Positions 8,482-17,753 of a DNA stretch of 33,769 bases are shown here, in pieces (positions within the stretch are counted from its first letter, which is position 1; each line of letters opens with the position of its first letter). The stretch is taken from the NCBI GenBank assembly GCA_021785795.1, contig JAJYEK010000031.1:1-33769 (forward strand), given 5' to 3'. Source of the stretch: Pseudomonadota bacterium (GTDB lineage: Bacteria > Pseudomonadota > Gammaproteobacteria > Acidiferrobacterales > UBA6901). The position numbers were made by a program, and so were the translations under genes. The notes under the pieces were generated by a model, which saw only the letters and a program-made list of their open reading frames with translations, ran no database searches and was not told the DNA's origin.

Positions 8482-10160
8482 TACACCCACCTCGCCCAGA
8501 CGTTCAGTCGGCGCGACAGATGTAGCACTACCTGATTCATCCAGGCGTAAACGTCAGCGACATAGAACTCGCGCGACACCAGCGAGTAAAATGCAAGCCG
8601 CAACTCCGAAGGGTTATCGTTACGCTTGTCTCCCTTGTCGTTGGTATAATAGGTGGCGAGCCAGCCTGAAACGATTGAAAGGGTTAGGATTCCGACCAGG
8701 ATCTCGAAGGTGGTGAGCGGGATGCTGGCGGCGGCAAAGATGCGTGCACTCAACGCGCGGTCTGGATACAGGAACAGATCAAAAGCATGCGCGATCAGTG
8801 TATAGCCAGCCACCACGACGACCAGAGACAGAATGACCATGGCCATCGTCCGCCACGGGCTCTCGGCGCGCAGTCGATAGGTCGCAAACAGCAATTGTGC
8901 GCCGGTGACCCACCCGAAAAACAGCAGGACGACAGCGCCCTGCTGTCCCACAAAATGGCTGCCCACAAGCCAGTGCGACAGACCGAGCACCGCGATCGGC
9001 ACCACCACAGTGATCACCGCGGCGGCCACCCACGGCAGGCGCGAGGCGACTGGCCGCCGCTCCACCACAAAGGTGTAGACGTCATCGTGCGGCACCCCGT
9101 CGTGCTTGCGGGCGTCGCCGATCACGCCGCCTGAGCTCAGGAACAGTGTGCCTTTGAACAGACCGTGCGCAATCAGGTGGTAGATGGCCAGCGAAAAGGC
9201 GCCGACACCACATTCAACAAACATGAATCCCATCTGGCCCATGGTTGAATAACCGAGTGCCTTCTTGACATCGTTCTGCGTCAACATCAGAACTGATCCA
9301 AGAAGGGCGGTTATCAAGCCGACCGCGAACAAAAGATGTAGCACATCGCCCGCGTACACGAAGACAGGCGCGAAAAGGTTAATGAGAAACCCGCCGGCAT
9401 TGACGATACCCGCGTGCATCAGTACTGACACGGGCGTCGGTCCTTCCATGGTGTAGGGTAGCCATGTATGCAGCGGGAACTGGGCGGAACGCGCGAAACC
9501 CGCAAGCGCAATCAGCAGGCCTGCAGTCGTCATGAGCGGCAAGCCGAAGGCGGTGTGTGCCTCGGGCGCCGCAGCAATTCGTTCAAACAGCAGCGGCAGA
9601 GACAAGGTGTGGTAGGCCTGCACTAGCAGCACTGCGGCGAGAATCAGTGGAAGGTCGCCTAATCGATAGGTGAAAAACGTCCAAAACGCGTAACGCTGCG
9701 CAGTCGCGCGGCGTGTGTCGTGGCCCAGCAGAAAATACAACAGCACGCCGATCAGATTCCAGGCCAACAGCAGGGTAATCAGGTCCCCTGCAGTCACCAT
9801 GAGCAGGATGGCGGCGGCCATGAGATCCAACAGCACATAAAAGCGCGTGTAGCCTGATTCTTCGGCCATGTAGCGCGCGGAATATACGTGCACTACGAGA
9901 TTAATGCTGGCGACACCCAGCGTCATGATGCAGGCAAGCGGATCAAGATACAGGCTGCCCCAGTGAACGCCGAGCCACACCAGCGTCGGCTGCGGAACAC
10001 AGAGGTACTCGACCAGTGTCATGGCGGCGAGCAGCAGCGTAATGGTGGCAGAACCTATACTGATGCGTGCCACGCGCCGGCGCTTGTTGTTAGGAAGCAG
10101 CGCATTGATCACGGCCGATAGCAATGGCAAAGCCGGAAGTAGAACTATCAGTTTATCCAC
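8481..10160 (-). CDS. dabB: DabB, NuoL/MrpA-like membrane subunit of inorganic carbon pump
   Basis: Integral membrane subunit (559 aa, about 14 helices) of the proton-conducting membrane transporter family that includes NuoL and MrpA. In DAB it carries the cation flux that energises DabA. Family landmarks are visible: YMAEESGYTRFYVLLDLM, WNLIGVLLYFLLG, the lysine/proline-bearing helix WLPYTMEGPTPVSVLMHAGI, and DVKKALGYSTMGQMGFMFVE followed by the helix AIYHLIAHGLFKGTLFLSSG. It starts with GTG 10160 (VDKLIVLLP), with GAGGGA some 13 nt upstream. It is the first gene of the four-gene DAB operon and faces the divergent control region shared with cbbL. Confidence 0.94.
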   Translation of the reverse strand: MDKLIVLLPALPLLSAVINALLPNNKRRRVARISIGSATITLLLAAMTLVEYLCVPQPTLVWLGVHWGSLYLDPLACIMTLGVASINLVVHVYSARYMAEESGYTRFYVLLDLMAAAILLMVTAGDLITLLLAWNLIGVLLYFLLGHDTRRATAQRYAFWTFFTYRLGDLPLILAAVLLVQAYHTLSLPLLFERIAAAPEAHTAFGLPLMTTAGLLIALAGFARSAQFPLHTWLPYTMEGPTPVSVLMHAGIVNAGGFLINLFAPVFVYAGDVLHLLFAVGLITALLGSVLMLTQNDVKKALGYSTMGQMGFMFVECGVGAFSLAIYHLIAHGLFKGTLFLSSGGVIGDARKHDGVPHDDVYTFVVERRPVASRLPWVAAAVITVVVPIAVLGLSHWLVGSHFVGQQGAVVLLFFGWVTGAQLLFATYRLRAESPWRTMAMVILSLVVVVAGYTLIAHAFDLFLYPDRALSARIFAAASIPLTTFEILVGILTLSIVSGWLATYYTNDKGDKRNDNPSELRLAFYSLVSREFYVADVYAWMNQVVLHLSRRLNVWARWV

Positions 10161-10837
10161 CTTGTCAAATTCCCTCGATTCCGATCAACGCCTGAGTGGT
10201 GCAGATAGTCAGGACCTGGTCCAGGAAATGGTTCGCAGCCATTTAAGAGTCTCATCGGATGCGGAGGCGTACGGCCAGAGCATGCAATGCGAGGTATGCG
10301 GGTGTGTTCATCTGTGCGCGCGGCGCTCTGTTGAATGAAGCTGAAGGATAGGCGGCGCAATGGAGGTCAGGAAATAGAAATTCGCGATTGCTTCAATCTA
10401 CGTGCGTCTATATGTACATCGGGAATTGGCACGAGCGGGCGCGATCTCTCCGACTCTGACGGATTATGATTTGGCAGGATGCCTCAACGCAGAAGCGCAG
10501 GGTAAATCCTGCGAAGATTCAACGCCGGGACCCTCCGTGTCGCCGTGTCTTTTGTATTGCAAACTCAAAGTCCAGAGGTCCCTTTTAGAACGCAATTGAC
10601 ACACCGCGCCTTACGTGCCGCGCGTGAAAATCTATAGGTCGCATTTCAAATATCTATTTCTCGATGCATCAGTCGCCGTCTATTGTCTGCGCAACAACAG
10701 AGTTCGGTGTCGCGCTGGCGCCGGTACAGGCAGGGCGACGCGAGTGCGGTGGCGCCGAGAGTTGTGAACGGGTGCAGACCGGATCCGAGTCACCGGGCCG
10801 TGAAACGGTTCAACTTAAATTTATTGCAGGAGCGAAC
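10161..10837. promoter_or_regulatory. Divergent control region between dabB and cbbL
   Basis: The 677-nt gap separates the minus-strand DAB operon from the plus-strand RuBisCO/carboxysome operon and must hold both promoters. It contains a perfect -35-like TTGACA at 10596-10601 (no good -10 at 17 nt), the candidate CbbR operator at 10630-10657, and a small CCTGGTCCAGG palindrome at 10214-10224. Short open frames here (for example 10402-10599) do not look like real proteins. The cbbL ribosome site AGGAG is at 10828-10832. Confidence 0.6.
10630..10657. promoter_or_regulatory. Candidate CbbR operator upstream of cbbL
   Basis: ATCTATAG at 10630-10637, with a half copy ATCTAT at 10652-10657 (22-nt period), lies about 180-210 nt upstream of cbbL. 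It is the same octamer found twice upstream of cbbR. The AT-rich stretch between them fits the TNA-N7-TNA type of CbbR site. The assignment is inferred from the shared word and its location. Confidence 0.5.
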
Positions 10838-12259
10838 ATGGCTGAGAAGACCTACCACGCAGGCGTCAAAGAATACCGAAAGACCTACTGGACACCGGAC
10901 TATGTGCCGCTCGACACCGACCTGTTGGCGTGCTTCAAGGTTGTGGCGCAATCTGGTGTGCCGCCCGAAGAAGCGGCGGCCGCGGTCGCGGCCGAGTCCT
11001 CCACCGGCACTTGGACCACGGTGTGGACCGATCTGCTGACCGACCTCGATTACTACAAGGGTCGCGCCTATCGCATCGAACCGGTGCCCGGCGATCCGAA
11101 CGCCTTCTATGCCTTCGTGGCCTATCCGATCGACCTGTTCGAAGAGGGGTCGGTGGTGAACGTGCTGACTTCGCTTGTCGGAAACGTGTTTGGCTTCAAG
11201 GCGATCCGCAGCCTGCGCCTCGAGGACATTCGCTTTCCGATCGCGTACGTGAAGACCTGCGGCGGCCCGCCGAATGGCATCCAGGTCGAACGCGATCGCC
11301 TCAACAAGTACGGCCGCCCGATGCTCGGCTGCACAATCAAACCGAAGCTCGGTCTCTCGGCCAAGAACTACGGCCGCGCCGTGTACGAATGCCTGCGCGG
11401 GGGTCTTGACTTCACAAAGGATGACGAAAACATCAACTCGCAGCCGTTCATGCGCTGGCGCCATCGCTTCGAGTTCGTGATGGAGGCCGTGCACAAGGCC
11501 GAGGCCGAAACCGGCGAGCGCAAGGGCCACTATCTCAACGTCACCTCGCCGACGTGCGAGGACATGCTGGAACGTGCCGAATTTGCGAAGAGCCTGGGCG
11601 CGCCCATCATCATGCATGACTTCCTGACGGGCGGCTTCACGGCCAACACCTCGCTCGCCAACTGGTGCCGCAAGAACGGGGTGTTGCTGCACATCCATCG
11701 CGCGATGCATGCGGTGATCGACCGCAACCCGTACCACGGCATCCACTTCCGGGTGCTGACCAAGTGCCTGCGTCTCTCGGGCGGAGACCATCTGCACTCC
11801 GGCACCGTCGTGGGCAAGCTCGAAGGCGACCGCGAGGCGACCATCGGCTGGATCGATCTGATGCGCGAGTCGTTCGTGCCGGAAAGCCGCAGCCGCGGCA
11901 TCTTCTTCGATCAGGATTGGGGCTCCATGCCGGGTGTGATACCGGTGGCCTCCGGCGGCATCCATGTGTGGCACATGCCGGCGCTGGTCGCGATCTTCGG
12001 CGACGACTCCTGCCTGCAGTTCGGCGGCGGCACGCTCGGCCATCCGTGGGGCAACGCCGCGGGTGCGGCAGCCAATCGCGTGGCTGTCGAGGCCTGCGTC
12101 GAAGCGCGCAATCAGGGCCGTGCGGTCGAACGCGAAGGGCGCGAGATCCTGACCGAGGCGGCGCAATCGAGCCCCGAGCTCAAGATCGCCATGGAGACGT
12201 GGAAGGAGATCAAGTTCGAGTTCGACACCGTCGACAAGCTCGATGCGCAGACGCGCTGA
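10838..12259 (+). CDS. cbbL: RuBisCO large subunit, form IA, carboxysomal
   Basis: Catalyses carboxylation (and oxygenation) of ribulose-1,5-bisphosphate in the Calvin cycle; here expected inside carboxysomes as L8S8. The product is 473 aa, full length. Active-site stretches are intact: the loop of KPKLGLS, the carbamylated lysine in [17 protein letters not shown], then [20 protein letters not shown] and loop-6 lysine in [12 protein letters not shown] 10838 ([18 protein letters not shown]) has AGGAG 5 nt upstream; the frame is open further upstream, but that sequence is not RuBisCO. It is followed by cbbS after 40 nt and begins the cso operon. Confidence 0.98.
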   Translation: MAEKTYHAGVKEYRKTYWTPDYVPLDTDLLACFKVVAQSGVPPEEAAAAVAAESSTGTWTTVWTDLLTDLDYYKGRAYRIEPVPGDPNAFYAFVAYPIDLFEEGSVVNVLTSLVGNVFGFKAIRSLRLEDIRFPIAYVKTCGGPPNGIQVERDRLNKYGRPMLGCTIKPKLGLSAKNYGRAVYECLRGGLDFTKDDENINSQPFMRWRHRFEFVMEAVHKAEAETGERKGHYLNVTSPTCEDMLERAEFAKSLGAPIIMHDFLTGGFTANTSLANWCRKNGVLLHIHRAMHAVIDRNPYHGIHFRVLTKCLRLSGGDHLHSGTVVGKLEGDREATIGWIDLMRESFVPESRSRGIFFDQDWGSMPGVIPVASGGIHVWHMPALVAIFGDDSCLQFGGGTLGHPWGNAAGAAANRVAVEACVEARNQGRAVEREGREILTEAAQSSPELKIAMETWKEIKFEFDTVDKLDAQTR

Positions 12260-12299
12260 ACGCCGTCATTCACTGAACATATTTTGAAGGAGTCACGAC

Positions 12300-12641
12300 A
12301 TGCCAGAAGTTCAACCGTATAAGGCCACGGAACGCAAGGGAGAAACCTTTTCGTATCTGCCGCCGCTGTCGCCGGACAAGATCCGCAAGCAGATCCAGTA
12401 CCTCGTGAGTCAGGGCTGGAATCCGTCGATCGAACACACCGAGCCGGAGAAGTCGTTCTCGCACTACTGGTACATGTGGAAGCTGCCGTTCTTCGGCGAG
12501 ACCTCGGTGGAGAAGATCCTGGCGGAGCTCGAGGCCTGTCATCGCGCCTACCCCGGCCAGCACGTGCGACTCGTAGGGTACGACAACTACGCGCAGACCA
12601 TGGGTACGGCGTTCATCGTCTACCGCGCCGGTGGCCGCTGA
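12300..12641 (+). CDS. cbbS: RuBisCO small subunit, form IA
   Basis: The 113-aa small subunit that caps the L8 core. Conserved stretches include [20 protein letters not shown], the [12 protein letters not shown] signature and the C-terminal [24 protein letters not shown] lies 5-6 nt before ATG 12300. In alpha-carboxysomes the CsoS2 N-terminal repeats bind across the CbbL-CbbS interface, so this gene and the next work together in cargo loading. Confidence 0.98.
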   Translation: MPEVQPYKATERKGETFSYLPPLSPDKIRKQIQYLVSQGWNPSIEHTEPEKSFSHYWYMWKLPFFGETSVEKILAELEACHRAYPGQHVRLVGYDNYAQTMGTAFIVYRAGGR

Positions 12642-12723
12642 GACAAGGCGGAATGCAACACGAACGGACGCTGGACGAGGTTCCGTACGGTGGAATCAGA
12701 TGTGATTGATTGAGGATGACTGC

Positions 12724-14712
12724 ATGAACACGACTACAGCGATCATGGCTGATGGTGGGCGCAATGCCTCGCGCGCACGCCGTGCGCAGCTCGCGCAGGG
12801 CAAGGCCGCGTTGCCGCCTCCGGGCGAGCGGCAACGTACCGGCGATCGCAGTGCCAGCGCGATATCCGTGCCGACGGCTACGCCGCCTGCGATGCAGGCG
12901 CCGGTGTTGAGCGCGACGCCGGCGCAGCCGGCCGTCACACCGGCGCCCACCGTGCGCACAGGCGCCAGCCACGCTCTCTCGGGCCGCGATTTGTCGCGTG
13001 CACGGCGCGAGGCGATGGCGCTTGGCAAGAACGCTGTGCGCCAGTTCACGGGTTCGGCACTCGCGGTCGCCCCTGCCACCGATGGCATGCTCACACAAAG
13101 CGCAGCCAGCAGCGCAGGCAGCAGTGTAGCGCAACCGGTGTGCACAGCGGGATCCGCGCGTATGGCCGCCCAGGCGATGCGTGTGGCACGCGCCAGGAAC
13201 GGCCGCGGTGACGCCGCGCCCGCGCGCCCGAGCGGGCGCGTGCGCAACGCGATGCAGCTGGATTACGCGCCCAAGGTCACGACCAGCGAGACCTACGCCG
13301 GGGGCAAGGTGACCGGTGTACGCATCGGTCGCGGCATGAACGTGACCGGTGACGAACGCGGTTCGTCGCTGCAGGTGACCGGCTCGCAGTACATCGGCAG
13401 GGAGACCGGTTTCCAGCCGCGTGAGGGCGGCATCAAGGTCGGCGCCTCGCGCACAGCTGCCGGTCTGATCGTGACTGGCACGCAGGTGCGCAGCAGGGTC
13501 GCCATCACCGGTGACGAATACGGCAGCAGCGTGCGCATCACCGGCGAGGCAGACCAGGAAATCGGTGACGATCTGCTGGAACGCCGTGAGTCCGTCGCCT
13601 ACGTCTCGATGCAGTTCCAGCGTCAGCACAATCCGCACGGCCATAGCGTGTTCGGCACCAACCTGGGGCGGTCGGCGATCGCCGTCGGCTCGCGCGAACG
13701 CAGCCGCGATCGTGCTCTGGAATTCACCGACGGCGGTCTGCCGATCTCCGGTTCCGCCGTGGGTCGCAGCGTAAACGTAACCGGCGACGAGTCCGGCACG
13801 TGCCGGCCCATCACCGGCGATCAGTACCTCATGCCGGCCGCGCGCCAGCCGCTGTGTGAGGCCGACAACGGCGCGCGCGCAGGCCGGGCATTCATGCGCA
13901 ACGGGCGCGGCGATCCGGTCACCGGCGCCAAAGTGACAGAGTCTGAGACCTGGACGCACCAGCACGTCACCGGAGTGGACGTGGAGCACAACGATCGCGT
14001 CACCGGCGATGAATACGGCGTGTGCAGTACTGTCACCGGCACGCCGTACGTCGGCCCGAGTCAGTACGAGGCGGCGTGTCCCGGCGGGGCGCCGCTGATG
14101 TCACAACCGACCGCGGGCAGCCGTGTCACTGGCGACACGCCGCTCAACGTGGATCGCGTGACGGGCACGCAGCGCGGGTCCGAACGCAGCATCACCGGCA
14201 CGCCGTACTACCGCGAGCAACTGGCGAGCGACACCGGATGCGACGTGCTCGTGCAGATCAACAGACGCTTCAGTGTGCGTTCGCCGCAGCGCGAGGCGCA
14301 GTTGCGGGCCGATGACGCCGCCGCGGAGACTCCGAACGCTGCCGGACGCATCACCGGATCGTTTGCCGTGGGCGATGGCAAGATCACAGGCAACCAGGAG
14401 TTCGTCTTCGCCCCGCGTGCGAAGGGCGAGCGCAGCGGGCGTATCCGGGTCACGGGCGAGGGTCGCGTCGAAGGCCTTACCATCACGGGCAGCGCCTGGA
14501 CGGAGAGCGCCAATGTGACCGGCACCGAGGACTACATTGCCACCGGACGCAACCCGAGTGAGCGGGCCGGCAACCGGCAGAACTTCGCGGGCAGCTCCGC
14601 CTTTAAGGGCAAGGGTCATCATGAAGAGCCGCGCAAGATGGTCACTGGCATGGTGGGTTGGTCGGCGAAGTCGGCCGCCCGGGTCACGCTCTCGGGCGGC
14701 GCGCAGGGCTGA
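12724..14712 (+). CDS. csoS2: CsoS2, carboxysome scaffold protein (short form)
   Basis: Intrinsically disordered scaffold linking RuBisCO to the shell. The 662-aa product is shorter than the ~870-aa Halothiobacillus protein. The N-terminal domain has about three RuBisCO-binding repeats: RARRAQLAQGKAAL, then RARREAMALGKNAV, and a divergent third ending PSGRVRN. The middle region has about five VTG repeats (such as VTGDERGSSLQVTGSQY and VTGDEYGVCSTVTGTPY). The C-terminal shell anchor ends with SAFKGKGHHEEPRKMVTG and TLSGG. ATG 12724 has TGAGGA 7 nt upstream and begins MNTTTAIMADGG. No convincing slippery site for the programmed frameshift known in some csoS2 genes was found. Confidence 0.95.
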   Translation: MNTTTAIMADGGRNASRARRAQLAQGKAALPPPGERQRTGDRSASAISVPTATPPAMQAPVLSATPAQPAVTPAPTVRTGASHALSGRDLSRARREAMALGKNAVRQFTGSALAVAPATDGMLTQSAASSAGSSVAQPVCTAGSARMAAQAMRVARARNGRGDAAPARPSGRVRNAMQLDYAPKVTTSETYAGGKVTGVRIGRGMNVTGDERGSSLQVTGSQYIGRETGFQPREGGIKVGASRTAAGLIVTGTQVRSRVAITGDEYGSSVRITGEADQEIGDDLLERRESVAYVSMQFQRQHNPHGHSVFGTNLGRSAIAVGSRERSRDRALEFTDGGLPISGSAVGRSVNVTGDESGTCRPITGDQYLMPAARQPLCEADNGARAGRAFMRNGRGDPVTGAKVTESETWTHQHVTGVDVEHNDRVTGDEYGVCSTVTGTPYVGPSQYEAACPGGAPLMSQPTAGSRVTGDTPLNVDRVTGTQRGSERSITGTPYYREQLASDTGCDVLVQINRRFSVRSPQREAQLRADDAAAETPNAAGRITGSFAVGDGKITGNQEFVFAPRAKGERSGRIRVTGEGRVEGLTITGSAWTESANVTGTEDYIATGRNPSERAGNRQNFAGSSAFKGKGHHEEPRKMVTGMVGWSAKSAARVTLSGGAQG

Positions 14713-14734
14713 AGGCGGCTAGAGGAACGATCAC

Positions 14735-16318
14735 GTGAAAACGTCAACGCACACATGGCGTCGGCATGCGGCCGGCACCTACAGTCCCGGCGCGTACGAC
14801 GCCACGCCCGCGCTGACCGATCCATATATCGCGTTGTTCGGACAGAGTCCACCGGTGGCCGGCAGTGTGGCATCGGTGGGCGCCCATCCGCTCTACGACG
14901 CGGTGCATAACCGCCGACTGCTCGAGCGCGAAAGCGAGATCACCGCGGCGTTTGCGGCGATCGAGCCGGCGCTCAAAGACGCGGCGGCGCTGCAGTACCA
15001 GGAGGGCGCGGCAGACCGTATCCAGCAACTCGTGCGTGGTCAACTCGGCTTCGAGTTGCCGGTCTCCTGCCTGCAGGCGACGTGGGCGCGGCCGCTCAAT
15101 ATGCGCCGTCTGTATGCGTACTGCGTGTTCCAGACTTTCCGCCGGCTCGCGGACCGCAACTTCGACCGCAGTCATGCGGACCTCTCGGACGGGGAGCCGG
15201 CCGACGAGGTCATTCGTAAGTGGGGATTTCATGCGATCGACATAACGCCATGCGCCGACGGCCGCCTGAGCGGCGTGGTGGATTACATCCTGCGTGTGCC
15301 GCCGGCGGTGGTCGTGCACCGAAAATCATTCGCCGGATCGATGTTCGACGTCGAGGAGAGCATGCGTAACTGGGAGCAGATCGAATTGCGCCGGTATCGC
15401 GAGGGCGTGCCGAACGCCGCCGGAGAGCCGACACGCTATCTCAAAATCGGCATGTATCACTTCAGCAGTTCGCGCCCGAACCAGGAGGGCTGTGCCGCGC
15501 ATGGCAGCGACGAACGCAAGGCCGCGCAGGCGCTGCTCGATCGTCTCAACGACTTCGCGCGCGCGATCGAGAACAGCCATTGTTGCGGTGCCGCGGTGGC
15601 GACGCTGCTCGTTGGCGTCGATACCGACAATGACGCGATCAAGGTGCACGTGCCGGACGTACGCGGCGAGATCAGTCTTGAGCGCTGCGTCGACAACCGT
15701 GTGCTGTTCGAGCGCACCGCGAGCCTCTCGCGCGACGAGGCCAAGGAGGCAATTCGCCTCGCCGTCGCCGATGCCGCCGGCGTATCGCCGGACGATGCAG
15801 CGACCGAGGGGATGCGCTGGTTCTGCGCATATCTTCTCAAGAACAACATGGCGCAGATCGACTACGTGCGTGCCTGGCACAACGGTTGTTACGCGGATCT
15901 GGGTCACACCGAGCGGTTCATAACCGTCGGTGACAACTTCGACGACGTGCAGATGCGCAATCTCGCCTACCAGGCGCAGATGGAAACGATTGAGGAGGGT
16001 GCGGGCGACATGGACGTGGGTATCAAGATTTTCCGAAAGGTGAATATGGCGCACGACCTGCCTATCCCGGCCTTCATCCATTTTCGTTACGACGGACGGG
16101 TGCCGGACTCGCGGGATCGCGCGGTGGCGCGCTGTCGTCGGCTCAGGTGCGCGATCGAGTCCCGCTATTCGGAACTCGTGCGCGAAGGGTGGCTTTATAC
16201 GTATGGTACGGTCGGGGACTCAGCAGCGGGCAGCAAGCTCGAGGATGTCGACACGCAGGAGACGCCGGACGGTCAACGGTGTGCCTGCGGTTGCAAGAAA
16301 TCGGAGTCAAGACAATGA
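14735..16318 (+). CDS. csoSCA: CsoSCA, carboxysomal beta-type carbonic anhydrase
   Basis: Converts bicarbonate to CO2 inside the carboxysome next to RuBisCO. The product is 527 aa. The zinc ligands sit at C173, H242 and C253 and the Asp/Arg dyad at D175 and R177 (TPCADGRL, YHFSS, EGCAAHGSDE), by my count the same numbers as in the Halothiobacillus enzyme. An N-terminal helical domain and a C-terminal defunct duplicate domain flank the catalytic domain, as in the family. It starts with GTG 14735 after AGAGGAA, 22 nt downstream of csoS2. A cysteine-rich tail (QRCACGCKKSESRQ) ends the protein. Its stop overlaps the csoS4A start. Confidence 0.96.
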   Translation: MKTSTHTWRRHAAGTYSPGAYDATPALTDPYIALFGQSPPVAGSVASVGAHPLYDAVHNRRLLERESEITAAFAAIEPALKDAAALQYQEGAADRIQQLVRGQLGFELPVSCLQATWARPLNMRRLYAYCVFQTFRRLADRNFDRSHADLSDGEPADEVIRKWGFHAIDITPCADGRLSGVVDYILRVPPAVVVHRKSFAGSMFDVEESMRNWEQIELRRYREGVPNAAGEPTRYLKIGMYHFSSSRPNQEGCAAHGSDERKAAQALLDRLNDFARAIENSHCCGAAVATLLVGVDTDNDAIKVHVPDVRGEISLERCVDNRVLFERTASLSRDEAKEAIRLAVADAAGVSPDDAATEGMRWFCAYLLKNNMAQIDYVRAWHNGCYADLGHTERFITVGDNFDDVQMRNLAYQAQMETIEEGAGDMDVGIKIFRKVNMAHDLPIPAFIHFRYDGRVPDSRDRAVARCRRLRCAIESRYSELVREGWLYTYGTVGDSAAGSKLEDVDTQETPDGQRCACGCKKSESRQ

Positions 16319-16584
16319 AGATCTGTCAGGTTGAAAAGACGCTCGTCGCGACCGCCCGTATCGGCCAGCTCGGCAACCGCCGGCTACTGGTGGTTAAGGA
16401 GCGCGGCAGCAGCGCCAAGCAGGTTGCGGTGGACCCGGTCGGTTGCAAGCCTGGGGATTGGGTGATTGTGGTCGGAAGCTCAGCCGCACGTACTGCCGCC
16501 GGTAGCAATGATTATCCCAGTGATTACACGATCGTCGGCATTATCGACTACTGGGAAGATGACGGCAAAGAGGCAACGAAATAG
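16315..16584 (+). CDS. csoS4A: CsoS4A, pentameric shell vertex protein
   Basis: An 89-aa BMC-P (CcmL/EutN family) protein that forms pentamers capping the shell vertices. The family core is visible: MKICQVEKTLVAT, VAVDPVGCKPGDWVIVVGSS, ARTAAG and the C-terminal YTIVGIIDYW. The ATG overlaps the csoSCA stop as ATGA, and GGAG lies about 9 nt upstream, so translation is coupled. It is directly followed by its paralogue csoS4B. Confidence 0.96.
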   Translation: MKICQVEKTLVATARIGQLGNRRLLVVKERGSSAKQVAVDPVGCKPGDWVIVVGSSAARTAAGSNDYPSDYTIVGIIDYWEDDGKEATK

Positions 16585-16845
16585 ATGGAAATCATGCGTG
16601 TCGTCCGGGATTTGGTTACGACGAAGCGCAACTTCTGGCTCGCCGCCAAGTCGCTGCGTGTGGTCGAAGATCATCAGGGGAATCTTCAGGTAGCGCTCGA
16701 TCCGATCGGCTGCAAGCCGGGAGATTTCGTGATCACGATCGGAATCTCGGCGGCACGAATCGCGGCGGGCAACCCTAACATCACGACGGACATGACGATT
16801 GGCGGGATCATCGATCACTGGAGCGAGAAGGAGTGGTGCTCTTGA
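16585..16845 (+). CDS. csoS4B: CsoS4B, pentameric shell vertex protein
   Basis: An 86-aa second BMC-P paralogue. Shared features are VALDPIGCKPGDFVITIG, SAARIAAG and the ending MTIGGIIDHWSEKEW. Its ATG immediately follows the csoS4A stop (TAGATG, zero gap). A recognisable decayed copy of this gene's 3' end lies at about 21327-21377. Confidence 0.96.
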   Translation: MEIMRVVRDLVTTKRNFWLAAKSLRVVEDHQGNLQVALDPIGCKPGDFVITIGISAARIAAGNPNITTDMTIGGIIDHWSEKEWCS

Positions 16846-16907
16846 CCCCGACAGGCCGGAGAGCGGTTTGGTTGATTTTAAACTATTGAGACGACAGGAG
16901 ACTGAAC

Positions 16908-17243
16908 GTGGCAAACGAAAAGATGGGTATTGCACTGGGCATGATCGAGACCCGCGGTCTGGTTCCGGCGATTGAAGCCGCCGACGCCATGACCAAGGCT
17001 TCGGAAGTGCGCCTGATTGGCCGGCAGTTCGTCGGCGGGGGCTATGTCACCGTGCTGGTGCGCGGTGAAACCGGTGCAGTGAACGCAGCGGTGCGTGCCG
17101 GCGCCGACGCCTGCGAGCGCGTGGGAGATGGACTGGCGGCTGCGCACATCATCGCGCGTCCGCATGCGGAAGTGGAAGGGGTTCTGCCGGCGCGTCCGGA
17201 TAGTAGCTCGGGCGGTCGCGACAGTGACGTCAGCAAGTCGTAG
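16908..17243 (+). CDS. csoS1: CsoS1, hexameric shell protein (BMC-H)
   Basis: The 111-aa main shell facet protein. The BMC fold is visible: KMGIALGMIETRGLVPAIEA, DAMTKASEVRLIGRQFVGGG with the central-pore loop FVGGG, VTVLVRGETGAVNAAVRAG and HIIARPHAEVEGVLP. The C-terminal tail is Ser/Asp-rich and about 10 residues longer than in Halothiobacillus CsoS1A/C. It starts with GTG 16908, with AGGAG 7 nt upstream. It is the only intact BMC-H gene in the window, whereas most cso operons have two or three and often a csoS1D; others may lie elsewhere. Confidence 0.96.
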   Translation: MANEKMGIALGMIETRGLVPAIEAADAMTKASEVRLIGRQFVGGGYVTVLVRGETGAVNAAVRAGADACERVGDGLAAAHIIARPHAEVEGVLPARPDSSSGGRDSDVSKS

Positions 17244-17276
17244 GCCAGAACAACGCTGCTTGGCCGGGTAAAGGAC

Positions 17277-17720
17277 ATGTCCGGGCATCCGCGCATCGTT
17301 GCCTATCTGCAGCGCGCCGTGAGCCATGAGTTTAGCGCCGCCCAGCAGTTTACGTTGCAGGCGGTGCAGGCGGAACGCCTGGGAATCGGATCGCTCGCAG
17401 ATGAACTGCGCGCCGGCGCGCTGGATGAACTGAGTCATGCGGAAGCGTTTTGCCGCCGGCTGCACGAGCTCGGCGCCGGATCGCCGTCCGTGCAAGCGGT
17501 CGCGCGTCCGGTCGGGCGCACGCTGGTGGAGCTGCTGCGCTTCGGTCTGGCGACGGAAGCCGACGCCATGCGGCTCTACTCGGAGGCGCTGCGGTTCTGT
17601 GAGCGCATGGCGGATGCCGGGAACGCCGCGCTGTTCGCGCGCATTCATGGCGATGAGGTGAAGCACTACCAGGAATTGGATCGCCGGCTGCGGCTGCACG
17701 GTGCGGAGATGAGGCATTAG
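17277..17720 (+). CDS. Ferritin-like protein of the cso operon
   Basis: A 147-aa four-helix ferritin-like protein commonly found in alpha-carboxysome operons and annotated as bacterioferritin-like; its exact role in carboxysomes is not settled. Candidate diiron ligands are E18, the pair E51/H54 (ELSHAEAF), E94 and the second pair E127/H130 (DEVKHYQEL), giving the typical two ExxH motifs. It follows csoS1 by 33 nt and precedes acRAF. Confidence 0.85.
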   Translation: MSGHPRIVAYLQRAVSHEFSAAQQFTLQAVQAERLGIGSLADELRAGALDELSHAEAFCRRLHELGAGSPSVQAVARPVGRTLVELLRFGLATEADAMRLYSEALRFCERMADAGNAALFARIHGDEVKHYQELDRRLRLHGAEMRH

Positions 17721-17753
17721 GCGGGAATCGTTGGCCTTCTGACGGAGATGCGC

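Noticed and set aside
10402..10599. 65-codon frame in the dabB-cbbL intergenic region
   Set aside because: No ribosome site, no recognisable domain, and it overlaps the expected promoter region.
10790..12166. 458-codon open frame on the minus strand
   Set aside because: Antisense to cbbL, with no recognisable protein features.
12613..13989. 458-codon minus-strand frame over csoS2
   Set aside because: Antisense to csoS2; its repeats merely mirror the VTG repeats of the real protein.
13290..14530. Regular DNA repeats resembling a repeat array or CRISPR
   Set aside because: They encode the imperfect VTG repeats of CsoS2, vary at codon level and have no unique spacers of constant length.
12724..14712. 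Programmed -1 frameshift site in csoS2
   Set aside because: Known in some species, but I saw no convincing slippery heptamer followed by a stem here.
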